Below are positions 1-6,816 of a stretch of DNA of 15,492 bases, piece after piece. Source of the stretch: JADFNO01 sp965369945 (GTDB lineage: Bacteria; Planctomycetota; Phycisphaerae; Phycisphaerales; SM1A02); contig CBDUST010000077.1 of the NCBI GenBank assembly GCA_965369945.1, forward strand, positions 1 through 15,492. Direction: 5' to 3'. The stretch's first letter is position 1, and the number at the start of each line of letters is the position of its first letter. Below the pieces are notes generated by a model. It saw only the letters and a program-made list of their open reading frames with translations. It did not search any database and was not told where the DNA came from. The translations under genes were made by a program, and so were the position numbers.

Positions 1-2
1 GC

Positions 3-1448
3 GCGGGGGGGGGGGTGGGCGCCGGCGCGGGGGTTGCCTCGGTGGGGGGGGCGGTATGTTTCGCCTACCCCGAAGACATCGCCCGTATCGACCGCGCTGA
101 TCTCGTCGAGCAGATCGTCAGCATCATCCAGGACAATGTTGATCCGGAAGGCTGGCGCGACCTCGGCGGTGAGACCGGCACGCTTCAGGAGCTCAACGGC
201 AACCTCATCATCACCAATACACCCCGCAACCATCAACGCATCGAAGGGCTCCTCAGCCAGTTGCGAGAGATTCGCGCACTCCAAATCAATGTCGAGAGCC
301 GGTTCCTTTCAGTCAGTTCCGATTGGTTTGAGCAGATCGGTGTCGACCTGGATCTGTATTTCAATACCAACAACTCACTTCGACAGCGACAGTTGGCAGT
401 CGACCCCCAGGGTCATCTCAGCGACCTGTTCGATCCTTCGACCGGCCGGTTGAAAGATCCTGTCATCTTTGGCAGCCCCTTCGACATATCCCAGTTCGAC
501 CCAGCCGTGGGTCAGATCTTCAACACTTTCCCGACCGGCAACTTCTTTGGCGTGCCATCCGGCACCCTCGTGAATGGCTTCGAAGGACAGCTGTTTGGCG
601 CCGGCCCGACGGGCGCCCCCCTTCGGTCGACCTCCGGATTCTCGCCAATCGGACTGGTGCAGGACACGTTGACGTTAGTCGATTCGATCGCCGATCTTGA
701 TCCAACCTCCACAGCCGGCTTGGCGGCCGCCAACCCGGCACTCGTCGTCGGCATCCAGTTCCTGGACGACATCCAGGTTGATCTTCTCATCGAGGCAACA
801 CAGGCGGACAAGCGATCGGTCGTGCTCACGGCCCCGCGGTTGACTTTCTTCAACGGCCAGCGGTCCTGGGTCGCGGTGGCGACACAGCAGGCGTTCGTCT
901 CCGCCCTGATCCCGATTACCGGTGATGCGGCCGGAGCCTTCCAGCCGATCATCGCCACGCTCACGGACGGCTTCGTGCTGGATGTCGAGGGTGTGATTTC
1001 TGCAGATCGGCGTTACGTCACCATGACAGTGATTGCTAGTCAGTCGCAATTCAGGGGCTTCCGCGAATCGGATGCCACGGAGTTCGGCGGTGCAGCTGGA
1101 GGCGGCGGATTTGGCGGCGGTGGTGCGGCCCAATTCACCGGCCAGATCGAATTGCCTGTCATCCAACTGGCGCTCGTACAGACCACGGTTTCCGTCCCTG
1201 ACAAGGGCACCGTCCTCCTGGGCGGCCAACGAAAGGTCAACGAGATCGAGGTGGAGACCGGCGTGCCGATCCTCTCCAAAATCCCCTTCATCAATCGGTT
1301 CTTCACCAACCGTCTCACGTCGAAGACTGAGGAGACCCTCCTGATCCTCATTCGGCCTGAGATCATCATTCAACAAGAGAACGAGGACTTGCTGTTCCCG
1401 GGGCTGTCCGACACCATGGGCGGCGCGGCCAGCTACCTCGATTACTAG
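3..1448 (+). CDS. Secretin (type II/III secretion, GspD/PilQ-like), 5'-partial
   Basis: This is the C-terminal part of an outer-membrane secretin, the ring channel of type II secretion or type IV pilus systems. Numbering is from the GTG at 15. Residues about 30-90 form an N-domain-like repeat (GGETGTLQELNGNLIITNTP, then a helix ending SQLREIRALQ). Residues about 255-455 are the secretin beta-domain, with LTAPRLTFFNGQ, the late-secretin signature VPILSKIPFINRFF (417-430) and the closing strand LLILIRPEIII (442-452). A Gly-rich stretch (358-370) lies inside the beta-domain. A long insert with no clear homology (about 115-245) lies between the two parts. The frame is open to the window edge and the GTG at 15 sits in a G-rich run, so the true start lies outside and the N-domains are incomplete. 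Secretin identity is confident. Which secretion system it serves is not decided by the sequence. Confidence 0.88.
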   Translation, partial: AGGGVGAGAGVASVGGAVCFAYPEDIARIDRADLVEQIVSIIQDNVDPEGWRDLGGETGTLQELNGNLIITNTPRNHQRIEGLLSQLREIRALQINVESRFLSVSSDWFEQIGVDLDLYFNTNNSLRQRQLAVDPQGHLSDLFDPSTGRLKDPVIFGSPFDISQFDPAVGQIFNTFPTGNFFGVPSGTLVNGFEGQLFGAGPTGAPLRSTSGFSPIGLVQDTLTLVDSIADLDPTSTAGLAAANPALVVGIQFLDDIQVDLLIEATQADKRSVVLTAPRLTFFNGQRSWVAVATQQAFVSALIPITGDAAGAFQPIIATLTDGFVLDVEGVISADRRYVTMTVIASQSQFRGFRESDATEFGGAAGGGGFGGGGAAQFTGQIELPVIQLALVQTTVSVPDKGTVLLGGQRKVNEIEVETGVPILSKIPFINRFFTNRLTSKTEETLLILIRPEIIIQQENEDLLFPGLSDTMGGAASYLDY

Positions 1449-1492
1449 ACTGATTCTCGAGTTTTCGGGCGATCGAATTCGAGTCTTCAAAC

Positions 1493-1525
1493 GCGGCGGC
1501 CTGCCAATCAGGTCGCCGCTTCTTC
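1493..1525 (+). terminator. Intrinsic terminator after the secretin gene
   Basis: An 11-bp stem (GCGGCGGCCTG at 1493-1503 with CAGGTCGCCGC at 1509-1519, one G-U pair) closes a 5-nt CCAAT loop. TTCTTC follows. It lies 45 bp after the secretin stop and probably separates that transcript from the STAS/RsbW cluster. The T-tract is short and interrupted, so some read-through is possible. Confidence 0.7.
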
Positions 1526-1547
1526 ATCCCGTCGTCGGTCTCCTCGG

Positions 1548-1576
1548 TTGCCTTCCCAGCCCACTGAGAGTAGGCT
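1548..1576 (+). promoter_or_regulatory. Candidate promoter of the STAS/RsbW cluster
   Basis: TTGCCT (1548-1553) and TAGGCT (1571-1576) are separated by 17 nt and lie between the terminator and the STAS start codon. The match to the sigma70-type consensus is partial (4/6 and 3/6). A promoter is expected here because a terminator lies upstream, but this exact assignment is a guess. Confidence 0.3.
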
Positions 1577-1603
1577 AATGTCGCGTGACTGGCTTCTCCC
1601 TCT

Positions 1604-1613
1604 GAAGTGAGAG
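1604..1613 (+). promoter_or_regulatory. Ribosome binding site deciding the STAS start
   Basis: GAAGTGAGAG is purine-rich and ends 8 nt before the ATG at 1622. This supports that ATG over the in-frame GTG at 1607, which lies inside the site itself. Confidence 0.55.
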
Positions 1614-1621
1614 TTTGCACT

Positions 1622-1981
1622 ATGTCTGCCGCTGAATCACTTCTGCGTGTCGCCGATGAAGATGGCGTGACCCATATCCAATTCGTCGATCGAAACATTC
1701 TCGATGAGGCGAACATCCAGCAGATTGGCGAGGAAATCACCCGACTTGTTGACGAGACCCCCCAGCCGAAGGTTCTCATCAGCTTCGAGAACGTGGATCA
1801 TCTTTCCTCGGCCGCCCTGGGAACGCTGATCACGATCAATAACAAGATTCGCGGCAAGGACGGGCAGCTTCGATTGGCCAATATCGATCCAAGGATTTAT
1901 GAGGTCTTTGTTATTACCAAGCTCAATCGGCTCTTCCAGATCCACGATAGCGCCGAGCAAGCCCTGGCCAGCTTCTCCTAG
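1622..1981 (+). CDS. STAS-domain anti-sigma-factor antagonist (RsbV/SpoIIAA-like)
   Basis: A 119-aa protein that is a single STAS domain. In this family the unphosphorylated form binds a partner anti-sigma kinase and frees its sigma factor or other target; phosphorylation of one serine by the kinase breaks the contact. The core motif here is HLSSAALGTLI (60-70). Aligned by its LG pair to SpoIIAA (DSSGLG, phospho-Ser58), Ser63 falls on the phosphoacceptor and Ser62 replaces the Asp before it. The C-terminal part (LRLANIDPRIYEVFVITKL, then LFQIHDSAEQAL) fits the last strands and helix of the fold. The start at 1622 is supported by GAAGTGAGAG 8 nt upstream. The next gene, 65 bp downstream on the same strand, encodes the matching kinase type. 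The family call is strong; the target is unknown. Confidence 0.9.
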   Translation: MSAAESLLRVADEDGVTHIQFVDRNILDEANIQQIGEEITRLVDETPQPKVLISFENVDHLSSAALGTLITINNKIRGKDGQLRLANIDPRIYEVFVITKLNRLFQIHDSAEQALASFS

Positions 1982-2046
1982 GCCCAACCGGTGCGCCAGT
2001 CCGCGCAGGGGCGGGCCTTCAGTGTGACGCTCGCCCCCACCTTCGT

Positions 2047-2478
2047 ATGGCCCAAGGCTCACCTCAGACACGTTTCGAGTATCGGATGGTGCTCGCAAGC
2101 TCGACCAAGGTGATTGAACAGGCACAGCGATCGCTCGTCTTGGCTGCCGAGCAGCGCGGCTACGATCGCTCAAGTTGCTTCGCCTTGCGCTTAGCCCTCG
2201 AAGAGGCGCTGAGCAATGCCATCCTCCACGGCAACCGCTCCAACCCCCAAAAGAACGTGACCGTTCAATACCAAGTCGACTCCGCCCGAGTCGTGATCGA
2301 GGTCGAAGATCAAGGTGACGGCTTCGATCCTCAGGCAGTGCCCGACCCCACTCGAGTGGAGAATATCGAGATTCCAGCGGGGCGAGGCATTATTCTCATG
2401 CGCGCATATATGACTGAGGTTCAGTTCACCGCGCCGGGCAATTGCGTTCGAATGACGTTCGTGCGTCCGACTGCGTGA
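2047..2478 (+). CDS. Anti-sigma factor / serine kinase, RsbW-like GHKL ATPase
   Basis: A 143-aa protein that is a single HATPase_c (GHKL) domain of the RsbW/SpoIIAB type. Such proteins hold a target, often a sigma factor, and phosphorylate an STAS partner. Visible motifs are the N-box EEALSNAILHGN (52-63, Glu52/Glu53, Asn57, His61, Asn63), the G1 box DQGDGFDP (88-95) and the G2 box GRGIILM (112-118). The domain is full length with no sensor or transmembrane part, so it acts in the cytoplasm. It lies 65 bp after the STAS gene and is probably co-transcribed with it. No good Shine-Dalgarno is visible before the ATG; translation may be leaderless-like or coupled, or the start may be wrong by a few codons. 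It could regulate a non-sigma target, as several GHKL partner-switchers do. Confidence 0.9.
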   Translation: MAQGSPQTRFEYRMVLASSTKVIEQAQRSLVLAAEQRGYDRSSCFALRLALEEALSNAILHGNRSNPQKNVTVQYQVDSARVVIEVEDQGDGFDPQAVPDPTRVENIEIPAGRGIILMRAYMTEVQFTAPGNCVRMTFVRPTA

Positions 2479-2488
2479 TGATCCCTGA

Positions 2489-3172
2489 TTGACGCTTGTG
2501 GACGCTTCGTGCGCGCAGTCTACCACCTACTTGGTCTGTGCTTCTGGCCGTCGTAGGCGAGCAGAGCAGCCGACGGAACCACGGATAGACTCGCGGTATA
2601 CGTCCGCGGAGGCACTGATCGACCACTACAACTCACTCGCCGCAAGTGATCCCGCAAAGTTCAGCGAATACATGAAACTTCTGTACGCGGAGAACGACCT
2701 TCAAGGACGGCTTATCCAAGGATACAAAGCGGCGTTGCCTGTGCTTGAACTGTCCGCTGCCGTTCGACAGCGCTTCAACGAGTCGCTGATCGAGGACTCG
2801 GACAACTTTACCACCAAGCCCACCCGTGTACTGGCGCGAATCGTCGAACACGATGGCGAGCGAGCAGAAGGCGTTTACGTTGATGCCGCCGGACGCGATG
2901 GTCGCCTCTATCTTGTCAAGATCGGCGACCGATGGTGGATCTCCGGCTACACACTCGAATATGACCCACTCGAAAATACGGATCCGCAGGCAATGGCGAA
3001 GTCGGAAGCATATGTCGGACTCTACGCCGCAATATCACCCGGACTCTTGCAGCGTTTGCAAGGCGGCGAGTTTGAAACGATCCAACAGTTCCGCGCGGCC
3101 GTAAGCGCTGCCATAAGAGAGCACGTTCGACAAGATCCGGAAAGATATCGGATCTTGTTCAGCGACGACTGA
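2489..3172 (+). CDS. Uncharacterised protein, possible NTF2-like fold, uncertain start
   Basis: I do not recognise this protein. The longest reading is 227 aa from a TTG at 2489, only 10 bp after the RsbW-like stop; a GTG at 2498 is also in frame. Residues about 37-70 look helical (YTSAEALIDHYNSLA...KFSEYMKLLYAENDL). Residues about 115-160 look like beta strands (TRVLARIVEHDG, GRLYLVKIGDRWWISGYTLE), a pattern reminiscent of NTF2-like/SnoaL-type domains. The C-terminal 55 residues look helical. The first 35 residues are Arg-rich and low in structure (SGRRRRAEQ) and may not be translated. The first in-frame ATG (2672, residue 62) would cut into the ordered part. No convincing signal peptide is in this frame. 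Same strand and tight spacing suggest it belongs to the STAS/RsbW operon, but a role in that pathway is only a guess. Confidence 0.7.
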   Translation: MTLVDASCAQSTTYLVCASGRRRRAEQPTEPRIDSRYTSAEALIDHYNSLAASDPAKFSEYMKLLYAENDLQGRLIQGYKAALPVLELSAAVRQRFNESLIEDSDNFTTKPTRVLARIVEHDGERAEGVYVDAAGRDGRLYLVKIGDRWWISGYTLEYDPLENTDPQAMAKSEAYVGLYAAISPGLLQRLQGGEFETIQQFRAAVSAAIREHVRQDPERYRILFSDD

Positions 3173-3335
3173 GCCCCGTTCCTACGACGCCTAGAGCCGG
3201 TTGGCCGAGAGGTGGCGAGGTGCGTGGTCACGTCGTCCGAGCTGAGAATAACTACAACGGCCGGAGCTGGTACATCATCTTGAAGAACGCTGCAAGACAC
3301 TGCGGCATCGGGTTGTCACCTTCTGATCGGTGGTC

Positions 3336-3356
3336 CCGGTGGGGCAAGCCCACCGG
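3336..3356. repeat. Perfect palindromic hairpin, REP-like
   Basis: CCGGTGGG (3336-3343) and CCCACCGG (3349-3356) form a perfect 8-bp GC-rich stem around GCAAG. There is no T-tract on either side, so it is not a classic intrinsic terminator. It lies between two convergent genes, a usual place for dispersed REP-type palindromes. The rest of the 3173-3464 gap shows no credible gene. Confidence 0.55.
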
Positions 3357-3389
3357 CTAAACCCTGCAGCTACCGCCCTCTTGTTCTTG

Positions 3390-3421
3390 GCGCAAAGAAA
3401 ACTCCCCGTTGTCGGGGAGTT
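3390..3421 (-). terminator. Intrinsic terminator of the subtilase gene
   Basis: Read on the minus strand, AACTCCCCG, loop ACAA and CGGGGAGTT form a perfect 9-bp stem (3400-3421). The T-rich tract TTTTCTTT starts within the end of the stem and runs to about 3393. It lies 44 bp past the subtilase stop codon. On the plus strand it lacks a T-tract, so it should act mainly for the minus-strand gene. Confidence 0.85.
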
Positions 3422-3464
3422 CAATGAATGATTGAGTTGCGGACCCCGATCTGGGGGCTAGGGG

Positions 3465-6400
3465 TCATTGACCCGGGCTGTCGTCACCGATTCCTCCAAC
3501 GCCGATGCCGATCCAGTCGTGTTCAATTACGTACGATGCGTTCGCCCCAGCGCCACCAAAGCCGCCGAAGTTTCCGCCGATCGTCAGAGTCCAGACCCGG
3601 ATCAGCACTAAGTTGTCGCCCCGGATGAACGGAGCTGCTCCTTGGAGGGGGACGTAGGTGAATAGGAAGGGGGGCTCGTCGTCCTCGAGGTCGAGGAGGT
3701 CCACGGCGTCGAAGCCGACCAGTACCCAGCGGTTCTGCTGGAAATCATAGAGCTCACCGAAGTTCAGGTAGGAAGTGGATGACCCTAAAGGAATGAAGTT
3801 ACTTACGATGTTGAGGGAAATGGACTGAGGGTTCTGCACTTCCGGGCGGGCCCCGACCATGATGTCGGTGACATGGCCGTACCCAAGGTAAACGATCCCC
3901 CTACTGATATTGTCCAACGGTTCGGTGTACTGCGATTTGATGCGGAACAACTGGCCGTCGGGGCATCGCAACGAATTGAGGTTGCCGTAGAGGTAACCTC
4001 CTCGAAAAATGTCAAACGATTGCAGCTGCGAATCGCAGTCGAAGAACGGACTCGAGATGAGTGAGGCTGCCGCGGTCACGGCTTCGGTGTAGCCGACCGC
4101 GTCGTCGGTAATGTGGTTCTTCGAAGCGTCGAAATCCCAGTCACCGAGACACGGGCGGTCGGCGTCGTTGCCCGGCCTGTCATCCGGGATGATGTAGCCG
4201 CATTGGCCCCAACCGTTGCCGGAGACAATGCCGCGGATCTGGGAGGTGAGAAGGGGAATGCCATAGAACTGCTTCGCGAGGCCCTGCAGATTGGCTACGA
4301 GCCCCGCCACTTGTGGGGCCGCGGCGCTGGTGCCGCCGAAGCTATTGGCGTAGGAGCGGTTCAGATCACCGTTGGGGAAAAACATTGTCCCGTACCAGCC
4401 GATGGTCGCGACGGCGGTGCCCCATGCCGAGACGTGTACAGCATCGCCGTCGCCGCAGGCGAGGCAGTGATTGGAGAACCCGAGTCGGCAGTACACGTTA
4501 AACGCGCCTCGACCGGGGTAACACGCGCCGACAATAATGGCGCCGGAATCGCCCTGGTCCTGGGGGTTCTCGCTCAGATCACAACAGTCGTTTCCAGCCG
4601 AGATGCAGCAGGTGATGCCTAGGTCGGAAGCGGCCCTGATCATGAGCCATGAGGCCGCGCCGCTGGTGAGCACGCCGCATCCAGCCGGTCCGATCGAGAA
4701 TGACAAGACATCGCCCGGTTGGAAAAGGAGCATCGCGCTGGCGATGGCGCTAATCAGCCGTCCGCCAGGTTCCTCCACCGAGACGATCGGGAAGAAGTAC
4801 AGATCAGCTTCGGGTGCGATTCCGACCACGCCTACTTCTTCAGCCCGAGATTGATCGGGACTCAGGCCGTCGGGCTCTACGTTACCATCGGCGTCGTTGT
4901 CGATGGCCCCGACAATTCCCAGCGTCGCCGTTCCGTGATGACCGTCGAGATTCAGGCTTTGCGGAAGAATGATCGGTGTCTGTCCCGGTTCGGGGATCAC
5001 TTTACCGTGGAGATCCTCATGCCGGTAAGGTTCCGCTGGGCCGATCGCCGAACTGACGAACGCGGAAAACTCGACGATACCGACCTTCATCGACTTGCCG
5101 CGCGTCAGATTCTCCGACCCGATGTCGTGGTCGACCAGAAACTGCCCAATCTCCCAGAGGCCCTGCAGGTCATACCCTTGGCCCTGGAAGCCGTCCAGTA
5201 GGAACCCATCGACGTCGACTCCCAGAGCGGGAGCGATCTCCGGCGGGATAAAGCCGTACTCGGCTACGTAGCCCAGGCTGCTCAAATAGCCTTGGGCGCG
5301 CACCAAACTTGGTGTTTCCCCATTCGGGTCAGAGCCCGCGCAAAGATCGAAGGCGACTTCGGCGCAAAGACCATCCCAAGCGATTGTGCAGCATTGTGGC
5401 TCAACATCGCAAACGATCGCGCAGCACCCCTCATTCGAGCAGCCGACTGTTTCTGGATGCGTGTCCATACACGGTCCGGCATTGGGGTTGCCGCACACGG
5501 AATCCGGGGGAAGCCCGTCACAAAGAGCCAGAGCCTGCTCGACGCAATAGGCATCCCACCTCGGCGGGCCGCGTCCTGGCCAGGTTGCGTCAAGCTCGCA
5601 GCAGAAGGGATCGAGCTCACAGATCAGATCGCAGCATTCTTCATCATCGCAGATCGGGGTGTTGTTGATCAAGAAACAGTCTCCCCCGCACAAGTCGCCG
5701 CAAGCAGGGTCGTCCGGATCGGGGCATTCCGTCCCGTCCCCGTTATACACGCCGCCCATCGCCGCACATGTGGCCGCATCAAGCACTTGGCATATTGTGA
5801 AGTTGCCGACGCCATCGTCCAGGCAGCATGCGCCGGTCGGTCCCTCGGGCCTCTTTATCAGGTACTTCGGCTCGATTTCAACGAACTCAACGATGTCCAG
5901 GTCATTCAAGGCCTGGGCCAACTGCATCGGCACCGCTCCCCCCTCCGCCGCCGTGACATACATCAGGCCTGCCAAGTCCGGCTGGGCCTTGCCACTATTG
6001 GCAGCCGCCTTGCCTTCGATGAATGCGATCGATTCGCCCGGAAGCCGTATGGCCGGCGTCAACTCGAAGCCGGCGTTTTGAACGATGTCGCGGACGGCAG
6101 TCAGGTCACGACCCGACAGTGACACGAGCAAGCCGTTCGGCTGGACGCGCGCCTTGACGTCATCCATGAACTTGACGATCAATCGGCCACTGGCTTCCAG
6201 CGGTGCCCGTAGCTGATCGCTCGGTACCTTGGACAAAGGCTGGCGCGGCGTCAATTCGTCCGATTGCAGGTCTTGCGACCGGTATTGGCCCGGAACCGAA
6301 CGCTGCTGAATCGTCGTTCCCCCATCGTTGATCGACGCGACCCTCTCCTGGGCCAGCGCCCGCGCCTGTTCAAGGATTTGCGCGAACTGGATGGTCTGCG

Positions 6401-6512
6401 CGGTCACTTGGGTGCCGCGTGAGATCGGCTCCGCTGACGGGCCTTGCGGTTGGCCTATCGCCTGAGCACAGCAAACGAACGAACCAATTAGAATCGCGTG
6501 TCTGAGTAGCAT
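3465..6512 (-). CDS. Secreted subtilisin-like (S8) protein with Cys-rich insert
   Basis: 1015 aa from the ATG at 6512. Domain order: signal peptide (1-20, MLLRHAILIGSFVCCAQAIG); low-complexity Gln-rich linker (20-105); I9/S8 propeptide-like region (109-221, RLIVKFMDD ... LNDLDIVEFVEIEPKY); Cys-rich block (227-391); peptidase S8 domain (about 470-760); a C-terminal beta-rich region of about 250 residues with no recognised domain. Catalytic motifs: His526 in DGHHGTAT, oxyanion Asn641 in SAGND, Ser729 in GGTSAAAP. The first motif, normally VAVIDTG, is KVGIVEFSA with Glu481 in place of the catalytic Asp. The Cys block holds one GACCL...GGVYNGDGTEC unit and two related ECC..IC...PFCC-type units. 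Expected location is periplasm, cell surface or outside. A longer reading from 6557 would bury the signal peptide and is rejected; GGAG 8 nt before 6512 supports the chosen start. It stands alone, with its own candidate promoter and terminator. Family call is strong; proteolytic activity is uncertain. Confidence 0.9.
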   Translation of the reverse strand: MLLRHAILIGSFVCCAQAIGQPQGPSAEPISRGTQVTAQTIQFAQILEQARALAQERVASINDGGTTIQQRSVPGQYRSQDLQSDELTPRQPLSKVPSDQLRAPLEASGRLIVKFMDDVKARVQPNGLLVSLSGRDLTAVRDIVQNAGFELTPAIRLPGESIAFIEGKAAANSGKAQPDLAGLMYVTAAEGGAVPMQLAQALNDLDIVEFVEIEPKYLIKRPEGPTGACCLDDGVGNFTICQVLDAATCAAMGGVYNGDGTECPDPDDPACGDLCGGDCFLINNTPICDDEECCDLICELDPFCCELDATWPGRGPPRWDAYCVEQALALCDGLPPDSVCGNPNAGPCMDTHPETVGCSNEGCCAIVCDVEPQCCTIAWDGLCAEVAFDLCAGSDPNGETPSLVRAQGYLSSLGYVAEYGFIPPEIAPALGVDVDGFLLDGFQGQGYDLQGLWEIGQFLVDHDIGSENLTRGKSMKVGIVEFSAFVSSAIGPAEPYRHEDLHGKVIPEPGQTPIILPQSLNLDGHHGTATLGIVGAIDNDADGNVEPDGLSPDQSRAEEVGVVGIAPEADLYFFPIVSVEEPGGRLISAIASAMLLFQPGDVLSFSIGPAGCGVLTSGAASWLMIRAASDLGITCCISAGNDCCDLSENPQDQGDSGAIIVGACYPGRGAFNVYCRLGFSNHCLACGDGDAVHVSAWGTAVATIGWYGTMFFPNGDLNRSYANSFGGTSAAAPQVAGLVANLQGLAKQFYGIPLLTSQIRGIVSGNGWGQCGYIIPDDRPGNDADRPCLGDWDFDASKNHITDDAVGYTEAVTAAASLISSPFFDCDSQLQSFDIFRGGYLYGNLNSLRCPDGQLFRIKSQYTEPLDNISRGIVYLGYGHVTDIMVGARPEVQNPQSISLNIVSNFIPLGSSTSYLNFGELYDFQQNRWVLVGFDAVDLLDLEDDEPPFLFTYVPLQGAAPFIRGDNLVLIRVWTLTIGGNFGGFGGAGANASYVIEHDWIGIGVGGIGDDSPGQ

Positions 6513-6520
6513 CCTTAGGT

Positions 6521-6524
6521 CTCC
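6521..6524 (-). promoter_or_regulatory. Ribosome binding site deciding the subtilase start
   Basis: On the minus strand GGAG lies 8 nt before the ATG at 6512 (GGAGACCTAAGGATG). The signal peptide begins directly at this ATG, so the two lines of evidence agree. Confidence 0.6.
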
Positions 6525-6635
6525 AGTATCGAGTCCGGCGGGCGCCAGATGGACCAAGTAAGGGCACGGTGTCCTTAGACGGGATTACCCCCTGTCTGAG
6601 CACAAGGACGCACCAGTCTACCCCTCCATATCACA

Positions 6636-6663
6636 ATCCTAACGGAAAATCAAAAGTATTCAA
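6636..6663 (-). promoter_or_regulatory. Candidate promoter of the subtilase gene
   Basis: On the minus strand TTGAAT (6658-6663) and TAGGAT (6636-6641) are 16 nt apart, each 4/6 to the sigma70-type consensus. They lie in an AT-rich patch (about 6636-6690) that stands out from the GC-rich surroundings. This would give a leader of about 120 nt. Confidence 0.4.
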
Positions 6664-6816
6664 TTCCTAGCTTCGCACTTTTTATTTCGGTTGTCGGCCT
6701 CGGCAGGTTCCACCCAGAATCCGGGCTTTGCCTAACAGACCGCCGCCTCCAAATCCGGGTAGGGATCGAAGCTCTTCGATGCACAGGGGTTAGCCTCTGG
6801 GAGGCCTGGCGAGGGC

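Larger units (their letters stand above)
6513..6816. other. Intergenic region between rpoC and the subtilase gene
   Basis: 304 bp with no credible gene. On the rpoC side are two small inverted repeats: GCCTC-TGG-GAGGC (6793-6805) and ATCGAAG-CT-CTTCGAT (6765-6780). Neither is followed by a T-tract on the minus strand, so a clear intrinsic terminator for rpoC is not visible; termination may be Rho-dependent. The half nearer the subtilase gene holds the AT-rich candidate promoter. I see no rpsL, rpsG, tRNA or known riboswitch here. Confidence 0.6.

Noticed and set aside
675..1490. Open frame of 271 codons on the minus strand opposite the secretin gene
   Set aside because: The plus-strand secretin motifs cover the whole stretch; the antisense translation has no recognisable pattern.
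3462..3474. Palindrome GGGTCA-T-TGACCC over the subtilase stop codon
   Set aside because: The 1-nt centre cannot form a hairpin and short palindromes of this size are expected by chance; the real terminator is at 3390-3421.
4113..6122. Several open frames on the plus strand opposite the subtilase gene
   Set aside because: The minus strand carries signal peptide, propeptide, Cys-rich and S8 motifs across this range; the plus-strand readings are shadows.
6765..6780. Palindrome ATCGAAG-CT-CTTCGAT as rpoC terminator
   Set aside because: The loop would be only 2 nt and no T-tract follows on the minus strand.
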